This document shows positions 36,640 through 48,160 of a stretch of 64,000 nucleotides of DNA, piece by piece (the first letter of the stretch is position 1; every line of letters begins with the position of its first letter). Source of the DNA: Sorex araneus (lineage: Eukaryota; Chordata; Mammalia; Eulipotyphla; Soricidae); NCBI RefSeq assembly GCF_027595985.1, contig NC_073307.1, forward strand, positions 47,532,509 to 47,596,508. Reading direction: 5' to 3'. Position numbers and translations under genes: made by a program. The notes under the pieces were generated by a model. That model had not been told where the DNA came from, did no database searches, and was given only the letters and a program-made list of their open reading frames with translations.

Positions 36640-37930
36640 TTCAGATCTTGGCTGTGATGAGCATTAGGTGTGTATGTGTCCTTTCCTACTAATGCCTGTG
36701 TGTTCTGGGGATCAATAGCTATCAGCGGAACGGTTAGATCGAACGGTAGCTCTGGCATTTTAAATTTTTAGAGAGCTGCATGCCATGGGGCCTATGGACG
36801 TTCCTACCAACGCTGAATGAGGGTTTCTGTTTTGCACATCTCCCAGCACTGGTTACTGCTGGCCTTTTTGGCAAAGGTCATTCCAGAGGTGTGAAGTGAT
36901 GCTTCATAGTCATTTTGATTTTCATTTCCCTGATATTAAGTGAAAATGAGCTTTTTTTTTCCATATTTCTCTTGGTCATCACATGTCTTCCCTGGATAAA
37001 TGTCTCTTTAGATTTCTACCCATTTATTTGAAGGAGTTGATTGTGTTTTTGTTGGTTTTGAGTTCTGTGAGATCTTCATATATCTTTAAGTTTTAACCCT
37101 TTGTCAGATGTGATATGCAGATATCTCCTCCAGTTCAGTAGTATGTTGGATTTTTTTTAGTTGTTCTTTTAATGATAGTTTTTTTTTCACTGTGCGGAAG
37201 TTTTTTTCAAATGTAATACCAAATATTTATTTTAGAGTTTTTTTTTTTCCTTGCTGATGGAGTAGAACCCTGGAAGGCACCACTGAAACCATCATTATGG
37301 AGTGCTTTGCTGGTGTTTTCTTCAATTGTTTGAAACCTCTCCTGGTTTCAGATCTAATATTTATGTCTTTAATCCATTATGAGTTGACATTTGTACAATC
37401 TCATTTGGGATGAGATTGTGGACCCATGTCATTTTGCACGTGACTAACCAGATTTCTCAATACCACTGTGTTGAAGAGATTTCTTTATTTTATGCTCTTA
37501 GCTCCTTTGTCATAAATTAGCTGCGATGTTTGTAAGGATTTATTTCTGAGCTCTCAGTTCTCTTTCATTGGTCTGTTGGTTTGCTTGGATTTCAATACTA
37601 AGCTGTTTTGATGACTGTAGCTATGTATTATGTATAAAGTTAGGGAATGTGATGTCTTCCATCCTTTTCTCAGAATTTCTTTGATTATTTGAGATCTTTT
37701 CTGGTTCCATAAAAGTTTTAGTAATGTTGCTCTATGCCCTTGAATAACACCACTAGAATTTTGATAGAGATTCATGAATTTGCATAATGCTTTCAAAAGG
37801 ATCATTTTAACAATGTTAATTCTCCTAATTAAAGCACATGGAATATTTTCCCATTTCCTTGAATCTCCTTCTCCTTCTTTCTCTATCCTCTTTTCTTCTC
37901 CTCCTCCTCTCCTTGTATATAATAATAAGT
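36640..37930 (-). mobile_element. L1 LINE, 3' half, reverse orientation
   Basis: Recognisable L1 landmarks on +: 'gtcattttgattttcatttccctgat', 'tgttggttttgagttctgtgag', 'aaccctttgtcagatgtgat', 'ccaccactgtgttgaagaga' type text, 'gatgactgtagctatgtatta' and 'gatgtcttccatc'. No open frame survives. Confidence 0.85.
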
Positions 37931-37942
37931 AAAAATTTAAAA

Positions 37943-38116
37943 GGGGCTGGAGTAATAGTACAACACGTAGAGCATTTGCCTTGCACCTAGCCGACCGGGG
38001 TTCAATCCCCAGCATCCCATATGGTCCCCCAAGCATGGCCAGGAGTAATTCCTGAGCAAAGAGATAGGAGTAATCCCTAAGTATTGCTGAATGTGACCCA
38101 AAAAGCAAAAAAAAGA
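37943..38116 (+). mobile_element. SOR-1 SINE
   Basis: 'ggggctggagtaatagtacaacacg', B box 'ggttcaatccc', 'catcccatatggtccccc'. Confidence 0.9.
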
Positions 38117-38121
38117 AAGGA

Positions 38122-38300
38122 GGGGCGGCTGGAGCAATAGCACAGCGGTAGGGCGTTTGCCTTGCATTCGGTCAACCCGTTTTCAATTCCCAGCATCCCA
38201 TATGGTCCCCTGAGCACTGCCAGGAGTAATTCCTGAGTGCATGAGCCAGGAGTAACCCCTGTGTATCACCGGGTGTGACTCAATAAAGCGAAAGAAAAAA
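38122..38300 (+). mobile_element. SOR-1 SINE
   Basis: Sits behind the tail of the previous SINE; B box 'tttcaattccc', tail 'aaagcgaaagaaaaaaaag'. Confidence 0.9.
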
Positions 38301-38396
38301 AAGAGATTACTAACATGTTGTTAAAGGTTGAGGCTTGTGTGGCGTTAAAATATATATACTATGGTATTTATACCATGATATATACTTTTTAATTTG

Positions 38397-38481
38397 TCCT
38401 TCCTTCCTTCCTCTTCCTTCCTTCCTTCCTTCCTTCCTTCCTTCCTTCCTTCCTTCCTTCCTTCCTTCCTTTCCTTCTTCT

Positions 38482-38556
<75 letters not shown>

Positions 38557-38693
38557 CTTTCTTTCTCTCTCTCTTTCTTTCTTTCTCTCTCTCTTTCTTT
38601 CTTTCTCTCTCTCTCTCTTTCTTTCTTTCTTTCCTTCTTTCTTTCATTCTCTTCCTCCTTCCTTTTTTTCTTTCCTTCCTTCTTTTTTTTTTC
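38397..38693 (+). repeat. (TTCC)n and (TTTC)n microsatellite
   Basis: About 300 bp of polypyrimidine: TTCC units, then TTTC, then TTTC/TC mixtures, abutting the next reversed SINE. Confidence 0.97.
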
Positions 38694-38871
38694 TGTTTTG
38701 TTTTTGGGCCATACGTAGCAATGCTCAGGATTTATTTCTAGCTCTGCACTTAGGACTACTGACATCACTCTTGGCAGTGCTCAGGGTACCATATGGAATG
38801 TCAGAGATTGAACTCAGGTCAACCACATGCTAGGCAAATGCATTACCCGCTCTATTATCACTCTGGCCCCT
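38694..38871 (-). mobile_element. old SOR-1 SINE
   Basis: 'tttgggccatacgtagcaatgctcagg', 'ggtaccatatggaatg', 'ttgaactcaggtcaacc', 'ctattatcactctggcccc'. Confidence 0.8.
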
Positions 38872-38879
38872 TTATTGGC

Positions 38880-39360
38880 TTTTTAATTTTAAAAATTATT
38901 TCCTTCCTTCTACTGACTTTGGGTTTCCCTTGTTCTTCTTTTTACTACTTCCCTAAGATGTGAGGTTAGATTGTTTGAAATTTTTTTCATTTTCTGATTG
39001 GAGGTTTTTCCATTCAACACGTTGGCTGTGTCATACCATTTCCTTCTTACTTGTAGAATAATTTTACAGAAGTTCCTTTTTATGTGAGTCTTCGTTTTTT
39101 TCTTGCTGCTTTTACGATTCTTTCATGTTGAATTTTTGCCATTTTAATGATATTTATCTTGGCGTCTATTTGGGTTAATTTTGTTTCAACCTCTGAGCTT
39201 CCTGGATCTAGCTTTCTGGTTCCTTCCTCAGTCTGGTGAAGTTCTAGCCTATTATTTCTTCAAATAAGAAATCTGCCCCTTTCTCTACTTCTCCTCCTGT
39301 AGAGTTCCTTAGACATAAATTTGGTTTCTTTTTATGTTGTTCCAGAAATCTCTTTACATC
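38880..39360 (-). mobile_element. probable L1 5'-side fragment, reverse orientation
   Basis: The - strand text 'gaacttcaccagactgagg' and 'agctagatccaggaagctcag' resembles the L1 ORF1-proximal region. Related sequence resumes at about 40376-40499 and 40633-40790 after insertions. Assignment is tentative. Confidence 0.45.
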
Positions 39361-39364
39361 ATCT

Positions 39365-40030
39365 TCGGTAAAAAATGTTTTTCTGGGAATCTTGGGCCAG
39401 GGCCGGAGCCGGCTCGAGCTCCACGAGATTCGACCCGGGTGGCCATGCCTTTGCACAGCCGCTTGGCTGCTGAACAAGCAGGATCCAGAGCCAGCTATAT
39501 GACTTGGGGTTCCAGCGAGTGCTTGCAACCATGTATCCAGACTGTGAACTAAGCTTTTGCTCCATGCTGCTCCAGGAAGGGAAGTGATTCAATTTCCAAC
39601 TTAAATCTCCCTGGACTTAGCTATAAAATACAGAAATTGTAACCGCGTGACTTTTTTATCTCTTCATTCTCATCAGTGGAAAACTAATTATCAAATATTT
39701 CCCTGTCAATAAGGCTGTATTCTTGGGGGATAAATTCCAACAAGAATAGTGAGTTCTGTGTTGAAACTCCAACAACAATAGTGAGTTTTGTGTTGAAATA
39801 TGGAATGTAATCAAGGTAAAGAGAAAAGGAAGTGGAATTTATCAGTTATACAGGGGGGGTGTTTGGGAGGTGGGGGTGGGATGTATACTGGGTTTTTTTT
39901 TCGGTGGTGGAATATGGGCACTGGTGAAAGGACGGGTGTTTGAGCATCGTATAACTGAGACATAAGCCTGAGAACTTTGTAACTTTGCACATGGTGATTC
40001 AATAAAATAAATAAATAATTTTTTAAAATG
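39365..40030 (+). mobile_element. L1-ended retroposon, long copy
   Basis: GC-rich 5' part ('ccggagccggctcgagctcc', 'gattcgacccgggtggcc'), then the family's 3' half: 'gttgaaatatggaatgtaatc', 'atatgggcactggtgaa', 'cacatggtgattcaataaaa' and A/T-rich tail. Within it a 30-bp block (caacaa..gttgaaa) is repeated. Confidence 0.85.
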
Positions 40031-40034
40031 TCTT

Positions 40035-40190
40035 CTGGGGCTGGAACAATAGTACAGCATTTACTCTGCAGAAGGCCAACCTGGGTTTGATCCTGGCACC
40101 CCATAGGGTTCCCTGAGCCCTGCCAGGAGTGATCCCTGAGTGCAGAGCCATAACTAATCATGAGCACCAGTGGGTGTGGCCCAAAAAACA
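40035..40190 (+). mobile_element. old SOR-1 SINE
   Basis: Placed in the tail of the preceding retroposon; 'ggggctggaacaatagtacagc', 'gggtttgatcctggc'. Confidence 0.8.
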
Positions 40191-40202
40191 AAGAAGTTGT
40201 TC

Positions 40203-40372
40203 TATGGGGCTGAAAAGATAGTACAATAAATAGGATGCTTGCCTTGTGAATGAGCAACCTGGGTTTAATCCTGGCATCCAACATGGTCCCTCAAGCCCAC
40301 CCGAAGTCACTCCCAAGCACAGTACCAAGAGAGACCCCTGAACACAGCCTAGTATGGCCAATATCCAAAACC
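40203..40372 (+). mobile_element. old SOR-1 SINE
   Basis: 'ggggctgaaaagatagtacaataaa', 'gggtttaatcctggcatcc', 'gtatggccaatatcc' end. Confidence 0.72.
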
Positions 40373-40499
40373 CAATGTTTCCCCTTTTCTGGTAATTTTT
40401 CCATGGTTTCTACTTTATCCTCACTCACGGATTTTATTTTCAGTTTCCATCATTCTGCTAATAAGCTCCTACATCTATTATAATTTTTAATTCAACTAT

Positions 40500-40632
40500 A
40501 GAGCCCGGCAAGCTACCTGTGGCATATTTGGTGTGCCATAAACAATAACAACAAGTCTCACAATGGAGACATTACTGGTGCCCGCTTGAGCAAATCGATG
40601 AGCAACAGGATGACAGTGATACAGTGACACTG
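40500..40632 (+). mobile_element. SOR-2 SINE, 3' part, + orientation
   Basis: 'ggcaagctacctgtggc', 'caatggagacattactggtgcccgc', 'gatgagcaacaggatgacagtgatacagtgac': this copy shows the ACAGTGAT tail on the + strand. Confidence 0.88.
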
Positions 40633-40799
40633 TGTCCTCCAGTCACTGACTTCTGCTTGAATTTTCCGCATATTATCTCTTCTATTATTGCAGTTCTCTT
40701 CAGTTGACTTCCTTATTTCTGCATGCATCGTTAGGATTATTGCTTCAAGTCTTCATCAGGGAGGTTCCATAGCTCTGAAGTACTTGGGTTTCTTTCTAG

Positions 40800-41600
40800 A
40801 CTTTTCCTCACCATCCACTAGTGAGAGTGAGTCCCTCTGTTTCCTTATTATATCTGGTGCTCTGTGAGGTCCTGATGCCAGGACTCATATTTGTGTGGGT
40901 CTGAGCAGTGACTGGGGAAGTCATGAAGGCAAGGACCAGGGCTGGCTGTGACTCTGAGCTCATGTGGGCCTGGGAGACCATTGGGAGTTCGCACTCACCA
41001 GCATCCAGTAGCAGCAAATGAGACCTAGCAGTCCTGGACAGCTCCCGGGTTCACAGGTGCGAGTATTTGGCCACAGCTGTGGTCCGTCACAGGCTTGTCA
41101 GCATGTGTGCGCCATGGTAGCTGGAGCGCCGTATCTGCTTCTGTGGTGACTGGCAGATTCGTGGAGGCAAATACCTGGAGTGACAGTAGTGATGAGGGCA
41201 AGCAAACCTGAGCACTGGTCGGCTGCATGAGTATCTGGGCGGGTCTTGGCAGCGACCAAAGTTTCAAGCCTTGACTTCCTGGTGGTCAGGGTGCAGGGGC
41301 GCATCTGTTTGTGAAATCTGACCAGACTTGGGTGGTAGCTAGAAATCTGAGCTTGCAAGATCCCGGGAGTGCCTGTGGGCCAGGTGTGAAGAGGGCGGGG
41401 AGGGTTCAAGATGGCAAGTTGGAACAGGTCCAGATGGCAATCAAGGGTGTTTCTCTCCTACGTGGCTGCCGGGGACTATGCACCAAGCTTGAACAGAACA
41501 AGGGTTCGGTCACCTTTGCCCAGTCACAGTCACGGGTAGGACTAACTGTGCTACCTGCCGGGGGGCGTTTAAAAGGAGTCCAGGGCTTCAGTCGAAGAAG
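40800..41600. other. unassigned GC-moderate block
   Basis: About 0.8 kb with no SINE. It contains 'caagatggca' (41408-41417), a YY1-like site, and several direct short motifs. It could be an old L1 5' UTR or an LTR; I cannot decide. Confidence 0.35.
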
Positions 41601-41607
41601 GGGTCGT

Positions 41608-41768
41608 CAGGCTGGCATGATAGAGCAGAACATTTGCCTTGTAAGCGGCTGACCCGGGTTTGATCCCCATATGGTCCCCTGAGCCCACCAGAAGTGATTC
41701 CTGAGTACAGAGCCAGGAGTAACTCCTGAGCACTGCTAGGCGTGGCCTCTACCCTGCCGGAAATAAAA
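41608..41768 (+). mobile_element. old SOR-1 SINE
   Basis: 'ggctggcatgatagagcagaac', 'cccgggtttgatcccc', 'atatggtcccctgagcccacc'. Confidence 0.8.
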
Positions 41769-42059
41769 GAGGGTGTTCTCCAGGCTTGGCTGGGACAGAA
41801 GAAGGCAGTGAGGACTCCTTGCTGACCTGTTCTACATTAGGAGGCCCCCAGTATTGGGGTTCAAATATCTGAGCTGAGAGTAATGGGTTGTTCAAACAGA
41901 GAAAGTTTTATTCAGACAAATGCACTGAATAAAATGTCAGTAGAGATGTCCCAAGATAGGTTTGGGGAAACCAGCAGGTTTATATGCTTTTGTCACAAGC
42001 TAAGCAAGTAGTGACACTCATCAAAAATAACTGTGGGCAGTAAATACTGTGTTATCTCA
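41769..42059. other. unique sequence
   Basis: About 0.3 kb; nothing is recognised. Confidence 0.4.
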
Positions 42060-42212
42060 GTTGATTTTGTTTTGGTCAAGGCTTACACCCAGCTCAGTGC
42101 TCAGGTGTCATTCCTAGAGGTGCTTGGGAGACCATATGTAGTGCCAGGGATCAGACTGGGATTGACTGAGTGTAAAACAGCTATCTTAACCCCTATGCTA
42201 TCTGACCAGTTG
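42060..42212 (-). mobile_element. old SOR-1 SINE
   Basis: 'ggcttacacccagctcagtgctcagg', 'ggagaccatatgtagtgcc', 'cctatgctatctgacca'. Confidence 0.72.
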
Positions 42213-42811
42213 GTTTTTATTTTATTGCATAAAGCGGGATGCCTTAGGCTGCTGATGTTCATGGTCAGCAGACCTACTGTGTAAAACAGAGTGCCCATAA
42301 GCAGATGGAAAACTGAAATCCTGATCGACTAAGCTCTCCTCGGACTTCTGGACTCAGGATGCTTTCGGCTGGTTGGTCGGTTTGCTTGCTAGGACTCAGA
42401 TGCGGACCGAGAGGGATGGGTCTGCGTGTCGTCTAGGTCATAAACAAGCATGACACCTAGTCCTCAGCTAGCATAGCTATGTGTCAGGAAGGGAGTTATC
42501 AGGAAATTCCTCAAGAATGTGCCCTCGGGGTCTGTTGTTATGGAAACAATTCCATGTGGCTTCCACCAGCAAGGTAACCGAAGGTGATCAAGATGGCCTC
42601 GGTTGACCTCTGTCTAAGCCTGAGTTTCTGTCCTTGACTTCCTGTTTCGTAAGTAAAGCAGGGTTGGGATGCTGGGTATTCAGCGTAACTCCACTAGCAC
42701 CCTCTCTCTCTCACCCCAGCCTCTCTCACTGCACTCCACCACACTCCCTCTCCCCAGGACAAAGATCTATCCTGAGCACAGTTTCTTGCTCTGCAGTGGT
42801 TTTTCTATTTT
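42213..42811. other. unassigned stretch, possibly old LTR
   Basis: About 0.6 kb, including 'tggttggtcggtttgcttgc', CpG-containing text, and a C/T-rich run before the next SINE. No open frame or recognised repeat. Confidence 0.35.
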
Positions 42812-42989
42812 TTTCTTCTTTTTTTTTTCTTTTTAGGTTACACCCGGCGATGCACAGGGGTCACTCCTGGCTCTGCACTCAGGAATCACCCCTGGCGGTG
42901 CTCAGGGGACCATATGGGATGCTGGGAATCAAATCCAGGTTAGCCGCGTGCAAGCAAACGCCCTATCTGCTGTGCTATCACTCCAGCCC
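42812..42989 (-). mobile_element. young SOR-1 SINE
   Basis: 'tttttaggttacacccggcgatgcacagg', 'ggaccatatgggatgctggg', 'gtgctatcactccagcccc'. Confidence 0.92.
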
Positions 42990-43259
42990 CTGCAGTGAGG
43001 TTTCTTAATTGGTGAGGGTTTCTCAGCCTCCAATCCTTCTGAGGGATCTCCTGATTCTCACTGTGAAACTGTTTAGTTTCAGGTTGGTTTCTGTGTAGAT
43101 CAATCCACGTTTTAGGGTTGATTTTTGCCATGAATGCAGGAAGATGCAAACATGAGTTCTCTGAATCCATTTCATACATATTATACTTTATAAGTTTCTT
43201 CCTATGGAAGCATTTCTGAATCTTTAGTATGAATGAATAACAGCCAGAATGGACTCAGG

Positions 43260-43350
43260 AAGAAATAGATGACTGAGGATGTAATTCAGCAGTAGATCCT
43301 TGCATGGATGCAGCCCTGGATTTTATCCCCAGCATCACACACACAAAGAA
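43260..43350 (+). mobile_element. different tRNA-type SINE
   Basis: 'tgactgaggatgtaattcagcagtag', 'gatgcagccctggattttatccccagc', then ACAC. The head differs from SOR-1; similar text recurs at 47.37 and 53.2 kb. Confidence 0.6.
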
Positions 43351-43892
43351 TAAATACAAAATTTAAATGGACCTATAACTAACAAAGAGATTGAAGCTAT
43401 AATCAAAATCTCCTCTGAAAGGAAAAACCAAGACAAAATGTTTTCTCTGGCAAATTCTACTAGAATTTATTCATTATTTAAGAATTTAAATTTTATTTAA
43501 ATAATTGACCCCAAAGCCTTCTAAAACTCATCTTAAAAATAAAAATCAGGGAGTATTTGTCAACTTACTCTATGAGGTAAAAAATACTTCGGTACCACAG
43601 CCAGACAGCAGCATGCAGACAAAAAAAAAAAAACCTACCAATGAATATACATGGAAGCATAGCAAAATACCAGCAAACCAAATTTAATGGCATAGGAAAT
43701 AATTTTGTACCATGGCCAAGTGAGATGATTTAAGCTGAAAAAATCAATCTAATATATCACATCAATGGAAAGGGAAGAAAATCCCACATATTCGTATTAA
43801 GTGATGCAGAAAAAGTGGTTGAAGAAAAATTTAATACACTTTTATGAGACACCTCTTATCAAACTAAGAATGAAAAGCGACATCCTTGGAGT

Positions 43893-44022
43893 TGAAGGAA
43901 TAGCACAGGAGGGGTGAAGGTGCTTGCTTTGCACAAACCTGATCTCAGTTTGATTCCCAGACCCCTGAGTGCAGAACCAGGAGGAGCCCCTGAACATTGC
44001 AGAGTGTGGTCCAAAAAGAAAT
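43893..44022 (+). mobile_element. old SOR-1 SINE
   Basis: 'ggagttgaaggaatagcacagg', 'cagtttgattcccag', 'gagcccctgaacattgc'. Confidence 0.75.
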
Positions 44023-44221
44023 AAAAAGCAGCTATCCTTAATGTGAGAAGAGACAGATAGGAAACAACTCAGAGTTAAATCAACAGTAAAATACTGGGTA
44101 CTCTCCTCTTATATCAGGAACAATATTAGGGTTTCCAGTCTGGGCTCACTCTCACCTCTTCTATTCAGCATTGTACTGGAAGATCTAATCAGACTTATGC
44201 AAAGAAAAAGAACCAAAAGAC

Positions 44222-44871
44222 GGGGGGGGGGGTGGCACTGGAGTGGGGCAACACCAGCCCAGCCTCCAGGTGGTCCCGGCTGCTGGAAATCATGCCCTTG
44301 ACCCACCCTCAGCGCCATCTTGCCACATTCAACAGAGAAGAAGCCGGGCGTTCTGGTGAGCAATGCGGCCGGAGAATGCTCTGGACCTGAGACCGGGCCA
44401 GCAACACCGGGGATCCAGACGGAGGAGGTACAGCCAGCACACCTTCTCCAGATGGAGCCCTGGCGACACTGAGCAGCAACTAACACGGCTCCGGGATGCG
44501 GGACTGGGACAGCTCCGAACCGCGCCTGAGCGACCTTTTCTAAAAACTGAAAACATACAATCTTTTAATGGAAAACTAATTATCAAATGCTTCCTTGGTA
44601 GTAGGGCTGTCTTTCTTGGGGAGAAACTCCAACAACAATAGTGAATTTTGTGTTGAAATATGGAACGTAATCAAGGTAAAGAGAAAATGAAGTGAAATTC
44701 ATCAGTTATACAGTTGGGGGTGGGGGGCGGGGGCGGGGGGTATACTGGGGGTTTGGGTGGTGGAATATGGGCACTGGTGAATGGATGGGTGTTTGAATAT
44801 TGTATAGCTGAGACATAAACCTGAGAACTTTGTAACTTTCCACATGGTGATTCAATAAAAATTAAAAAAAA
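44222..44871 (+). mobile_element. L1-ended retroposon with intact 5' end
   Basis: About 650 bp, flanked by a 14-bp target-site duplication (44208-44221 and 44872-44885; one mismatch, 'caaaagac' core). 5' part: C/G-rich, YY1-type gccatcttg (44314-44322). 3' part: 'gttgaaatatggaacgtaatc', 'cacatggtgattcaataaaa' and poly(A). A close sister copy is at 49826-50418. Confidence 0.92.
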
Positions 44872-44968
44872 AAGAAACAAAAGACAGCCCACTTGAAAAG
44901 AAAGAAGTAAAGCTATCTCTATTCACAGCTGACATTACCCTATACACGGAAATGACCTAAAGAAAATT

Positions 44969-45074
<106 letters not shown>

Positions 45075-45206
45075 ATTAAAGCTAAGAAATGAATCCTGCC
45101 AAGTTTTAGTATACAGTCAACACACAAGAACCAAACATTTATCTACAGTTAGTGTACGCAAGCAATGAACTACCCAAAAAGGATATTTAAAGACTTTGTT
45201 TGGGGG

Positions 45207-45385
45207 GCTGGAGCAATAGCATAGCCAGTAGGGTGTTTGCCTTGCACATGGCCGACCCGGGTTCAGTTCCCAGCATCCTATATGGTCCCCTGAGCACCAC
45301 CAGGAGTAATTCCTGAGTACAGAGCCAGGAGTAACCCCTGTGCATCACTGGGTGTGATCCAAAAAGCAAAAAACAAAAACAAAAA
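45207..45385 (+). mobile_element. young SOR-1 SINE
   Basis: 'ggggctggagcaatagcatagcc', 'cccgggttcagttccc', tail 'caaaaaacaaaaacaaaaaac'. Confidence 0.92.
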
Positions 45386-45393
45386 ACTTTATT

Positions 45394-45478
45394 TGGGGCT
45401 GGAGAGATAGTAAGCCCTTGCACGTGGCTAATCTGTGTTCAAGCACCACTGGGTGTGACTCCAAGACAAAACAAAAAC
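45394..45478 (+). mobile_element. SOR-1 SINE with large deletion
   Basis: Head 'ggggctggagagatagtaag', then directly 'aagcaccactgggtgtgactcc'; the middle is missing. Confidence 0.7.
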
Positions 45479-45487
45479 TTAAAAAAT

Positions 45488-45660
45488 TGGGACTGGAGTG
45501 AATACAGCGGGGAAGGTGCTTGCCTTACATGCATCCAACCTGAATTCAATTCCTGGGACCTCATATGGTCTCTCAAGCCCTCCAGGAGTAATCCTTGAGA
45601 ACAGAGTCAGGAGTAAGCCTTGAGCACTGCCAATGTTGTTCCTCCAAAAAGAAAATAAAG
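45488..45660 (+). mobile_element. old SOR-1 SINE
   Basis: 'gggactggagtgaatacagcggg', 'ctgaattcaattcctggg', 'catatggtctctcaagccc'. Confidence 0.78.
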
Positions 45661-45667
45661 ACCTTTC

Positions 45668-45875
45668 TTTTCTTTCTTTCTTTTTTCTTTTTGGGTCACA
45701 CCCAGCAATGCACAGGGGTAACTCCTGGCTCTACACTCAGGAATGAGCCCTGGCAGTGCTCAGGGGACCATATGGGATGCTGGGAATCGAACATATGGGA
45801 TGCTGGGAATCGAATCCAGGTCGGCTGCATGCAAGGCAAACACCCTACCCGCTGTGTTATCGCTCCAGCCCCAAA
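45668..45875 (-). mobile_element. SOR-1 SINE with duplicated B box (second copy)
   Basis: The 23-bp unit spanning 'catatggg' to 'aatcgaa' is present twice (45769-45791 and 45792-45814), matching the copy at 30.9 kb. Confidence 0.93.
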
Positions 45876-46029
45876 GACCTTTATTTTCAATTGTATCAAA
45901 ATGAATAAAGTACTTGGGAATATATTTAACCAAGGAATGTAAGTAGTAAACACTGAGGTCCACAAAACACTATTGAAAGAAATGAAACAACTAAATAAAT
46001 GGAATATTATCTCAATATTATGGACTAAG

Positions 46030-46185
46030 AGATTTATTCTCCCCCCCTTTTTTACTGAATCAATGAGATGCACAGTTGTACACAGTTATACACAGTTACA
46101 AAGCTGGTTTCAGTCATAGAATGTTCCAACACCCATCCCTTCATCAGTGTACGTTTCCCACCACCAATACTTCCTAAAATGACAT
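46030..46185 (-). mobile_element. L1-ended retroposon, 3' end only
   Basis: On +: 'actgaatcaatgagatgcacag', 'gttacaaagctggtttcag', 'gaatgttccaacacccatccc', 'ttcatcagtg', 'tttcccaccaccaa'. Confidence 0.7.
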
Positions 46186-46412
46186 ACACATTCAATGTAG
46201 TCCAAGACAAAATCCAGATGGCTCTTTTTTTGAGAAATGGAAAAGCTGATTCTTCAGTTCATATGTCAAGAGACCTCAAATAGTCAAAACAATCTTCAAA
46301 AAGAACAAAGTTGGAGGAGTCACACTTCCCAATTTTAAAACTTACTTCAAAGATAAAGAAATAAAAATTGTATGGTGTTAGCAGAAGGAAAGACTGACAA
46401 GAATCAGAGTGG

Positions 46413-46590
46413 CCAGAATAATAGTACAGCACATAGGGCATTTGCCTGGCATTCAGCAGGTCAGGTTCAATCCCTGGCACCCCAGATGGTCCCCCAAACA
46501 TCACCAGGAGTGATCCCTGAGCACAGAGATAGGAGTAAACCCTGAGCACCACCAGGTGTGATCCCAGACCCACACCCCCAAAAAAGACAG
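46413..46590 (+). mobile_element. old SOR-1 SINE
   Basis: 'gtggccagaataatagtacagc', 'aggttcaatccctggc', 'gtgtgatcccagacc'. Confidence 0.78.
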
Positions 46591-46725
46591 GGGTCAAAAT
46601 AGTGTACTGTTCATCCCTGGACCTGCTGGGGTCCTACCCTGCTTGCCCCACCCTGTGGTAGAGACCCCTCCAAAAGATAAATCAATAAAAAATTAAAAAT
46701 TTAAAAAAATGTTCCCAATCAATAG

Positions 46726-46730
<5 letters not shown>

Positions 46731-46778
<48 letters not shown>
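46731..46778 (+). repeat. (GA)n microsatellite
   Basis: About 46 bp of GA inside L1 sequence. Confidence 0.95.
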
Positions 46779-46782
<4 letters not shown>

Positions 46783-46861
46783 CTTAAGAATGAATGTTCA
46801 CATCAGTGGTCAACTGAATTTGAACGAGAATGTCAAGACCATAAGCTGTGGAAAAGATAGT

Positions 46862-47042
46862 CTTTTTTTTTTTTTTTTGCTTTTTGGGTCACACCTGGCT
46901 ATGGACAGGGGTTACTCCTGGCTCTGCACTCAGGAATTACTCCTGGTGGTGCTCAGGGGACCATATGGGATGCTGGGATTTGAACCCGGGTCGGCCGCGT
47001 GCAAGGCAAACGCCCTACCCGCTGTGCTATCGCTCCAGCCCC
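46862..47042 (-). mobile_element. young SOR-1 SINE
   Basis: T16 start, all boxes present. Flanked by 'gatagtctttt' on both sides (about 46856 and 47049), a target-site duplication. Confidence 0.94.
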
Positions 47043-47367
47043 GGGAAGGATAGTCTTTTTAACAAATGTAAATAAATGGAATTTCTAAGCTGAACCTTTG
47101 AAACAACATGTGAAAATTAACAAAAGATGAATGAAAAATAAAAATAAAGCTTTTAGATGAAAGCGTAGGGATATTTCCGGCTAACTCTTTGAAATGGTTT
47201 CTTAGGTGTCACCAAAAGCAGAAGCAGCTAAAGAAAAATCAGATAAACTGAACTTGATCAATCGAAAACATTTTTTTCTCAATATCATTAATGAAAATCA
47301 AAACCACAACAAAATACTGGCTCACACCAAGGAGTTTGGCGGGTGCTAGGAGGGGGTGTGCAGAGTC

Positions 47368-47452
47368 AGAGAGCCTGACGTAGCTCAGCTGTGGAGCATT
47401 TGCCTGTGTGCACACCCTGAGTTTGATCCCCAGCACTGCCAGAAAAAACATA
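47368..47452 (+). mobile_element. other tRNA-type SINE
   Basis: 'cctgacgtagctcagctgtggagc', 'tgagtttgatccccagcac': same non-SOR head type as at 43.26 kb. Confidence 0.6.
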
Positions 47453-47463
47453 ACAAAACAAAA

Positions 47464-47650
47464 GGTTGGGACTGGAAAGATAACACAGCGGATAGGGTGT
47501 TTGCCTTGCACACATCCACCCGGGGTTCTATCCTGGCTCCACCCAGCATCCCATATGTTCCCCCAGGCACCACCCAGAGTCATTCCTGAATGTGGAGCCA
47601 GAAGGAGCACCTAAGCATTGCCAGGTGTGGCTCAAAAAGAAAGAAAACAA
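47464..47650 (+). mobile_element. SOR-1 SINE
   Basis: 'gttgggactggaaagataacacagcgg', 'catcccatatgttccccc'; tail becomes (AAC)n at 47648-47665. Confidence 0.85.
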
Positions 47651-47975
47651 CAACAACAACAACAAAAGCAACCCCAAAGGGTCAGAAAAATCACAAAAGT
47701 GTGGAGAACGTGGAAAAGCAGGAACCTTGTGTAAGGATGGTCAGACTGTAAAGCGATATGTCTGTTGCGGTCGTCAGTTTGATGGTTCCCCACACAGTTA
47801 AATATAGAATATGAACCAGCAATTCCATTCCTAGGTAAACCCAGAAGAAATGAAAACAGGAACTCTCACACATAAATGTTCAGTGTTGCCTATTCACAAT
47901 AGCCGAATATTGGAACCAGCAGTTGGATAGATGAAACAAAGGATATTCATACAATAGAATAAAGAAATGCCAGAA

Positions 47976-48160
47976 TGGGGTGAGAATGATTGTACAGCAG
48001 GGAGGGAACTTGCCTTGCATGTGGCTGACCCAATTTCAATCCCTGGCACCTCATATGGTTCCCTAAGCCTATAGGAGTGGCCCCAAAATCTCTCTCTTAA
48101 GCACAGAGCCAAGAGTAAGCCCTGAGCACTATCAGGTGTGACCCAAAATCAAAGGAAAAA
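47976..48160 (+). mobile_element. SOR-1 SINE inside L1
   Basis: Flanked by 'aaagaaatgc' (about 47962 and 48165); body 'caatttcaatccctggc'. Confidence 0.82.

Noticed and set aside
38310-38768. Lys/Glu/Arg or Phe/Leu/Ser-rich open frames
   Set aside because: Translation of the TTCC/TTTC microsatellite.
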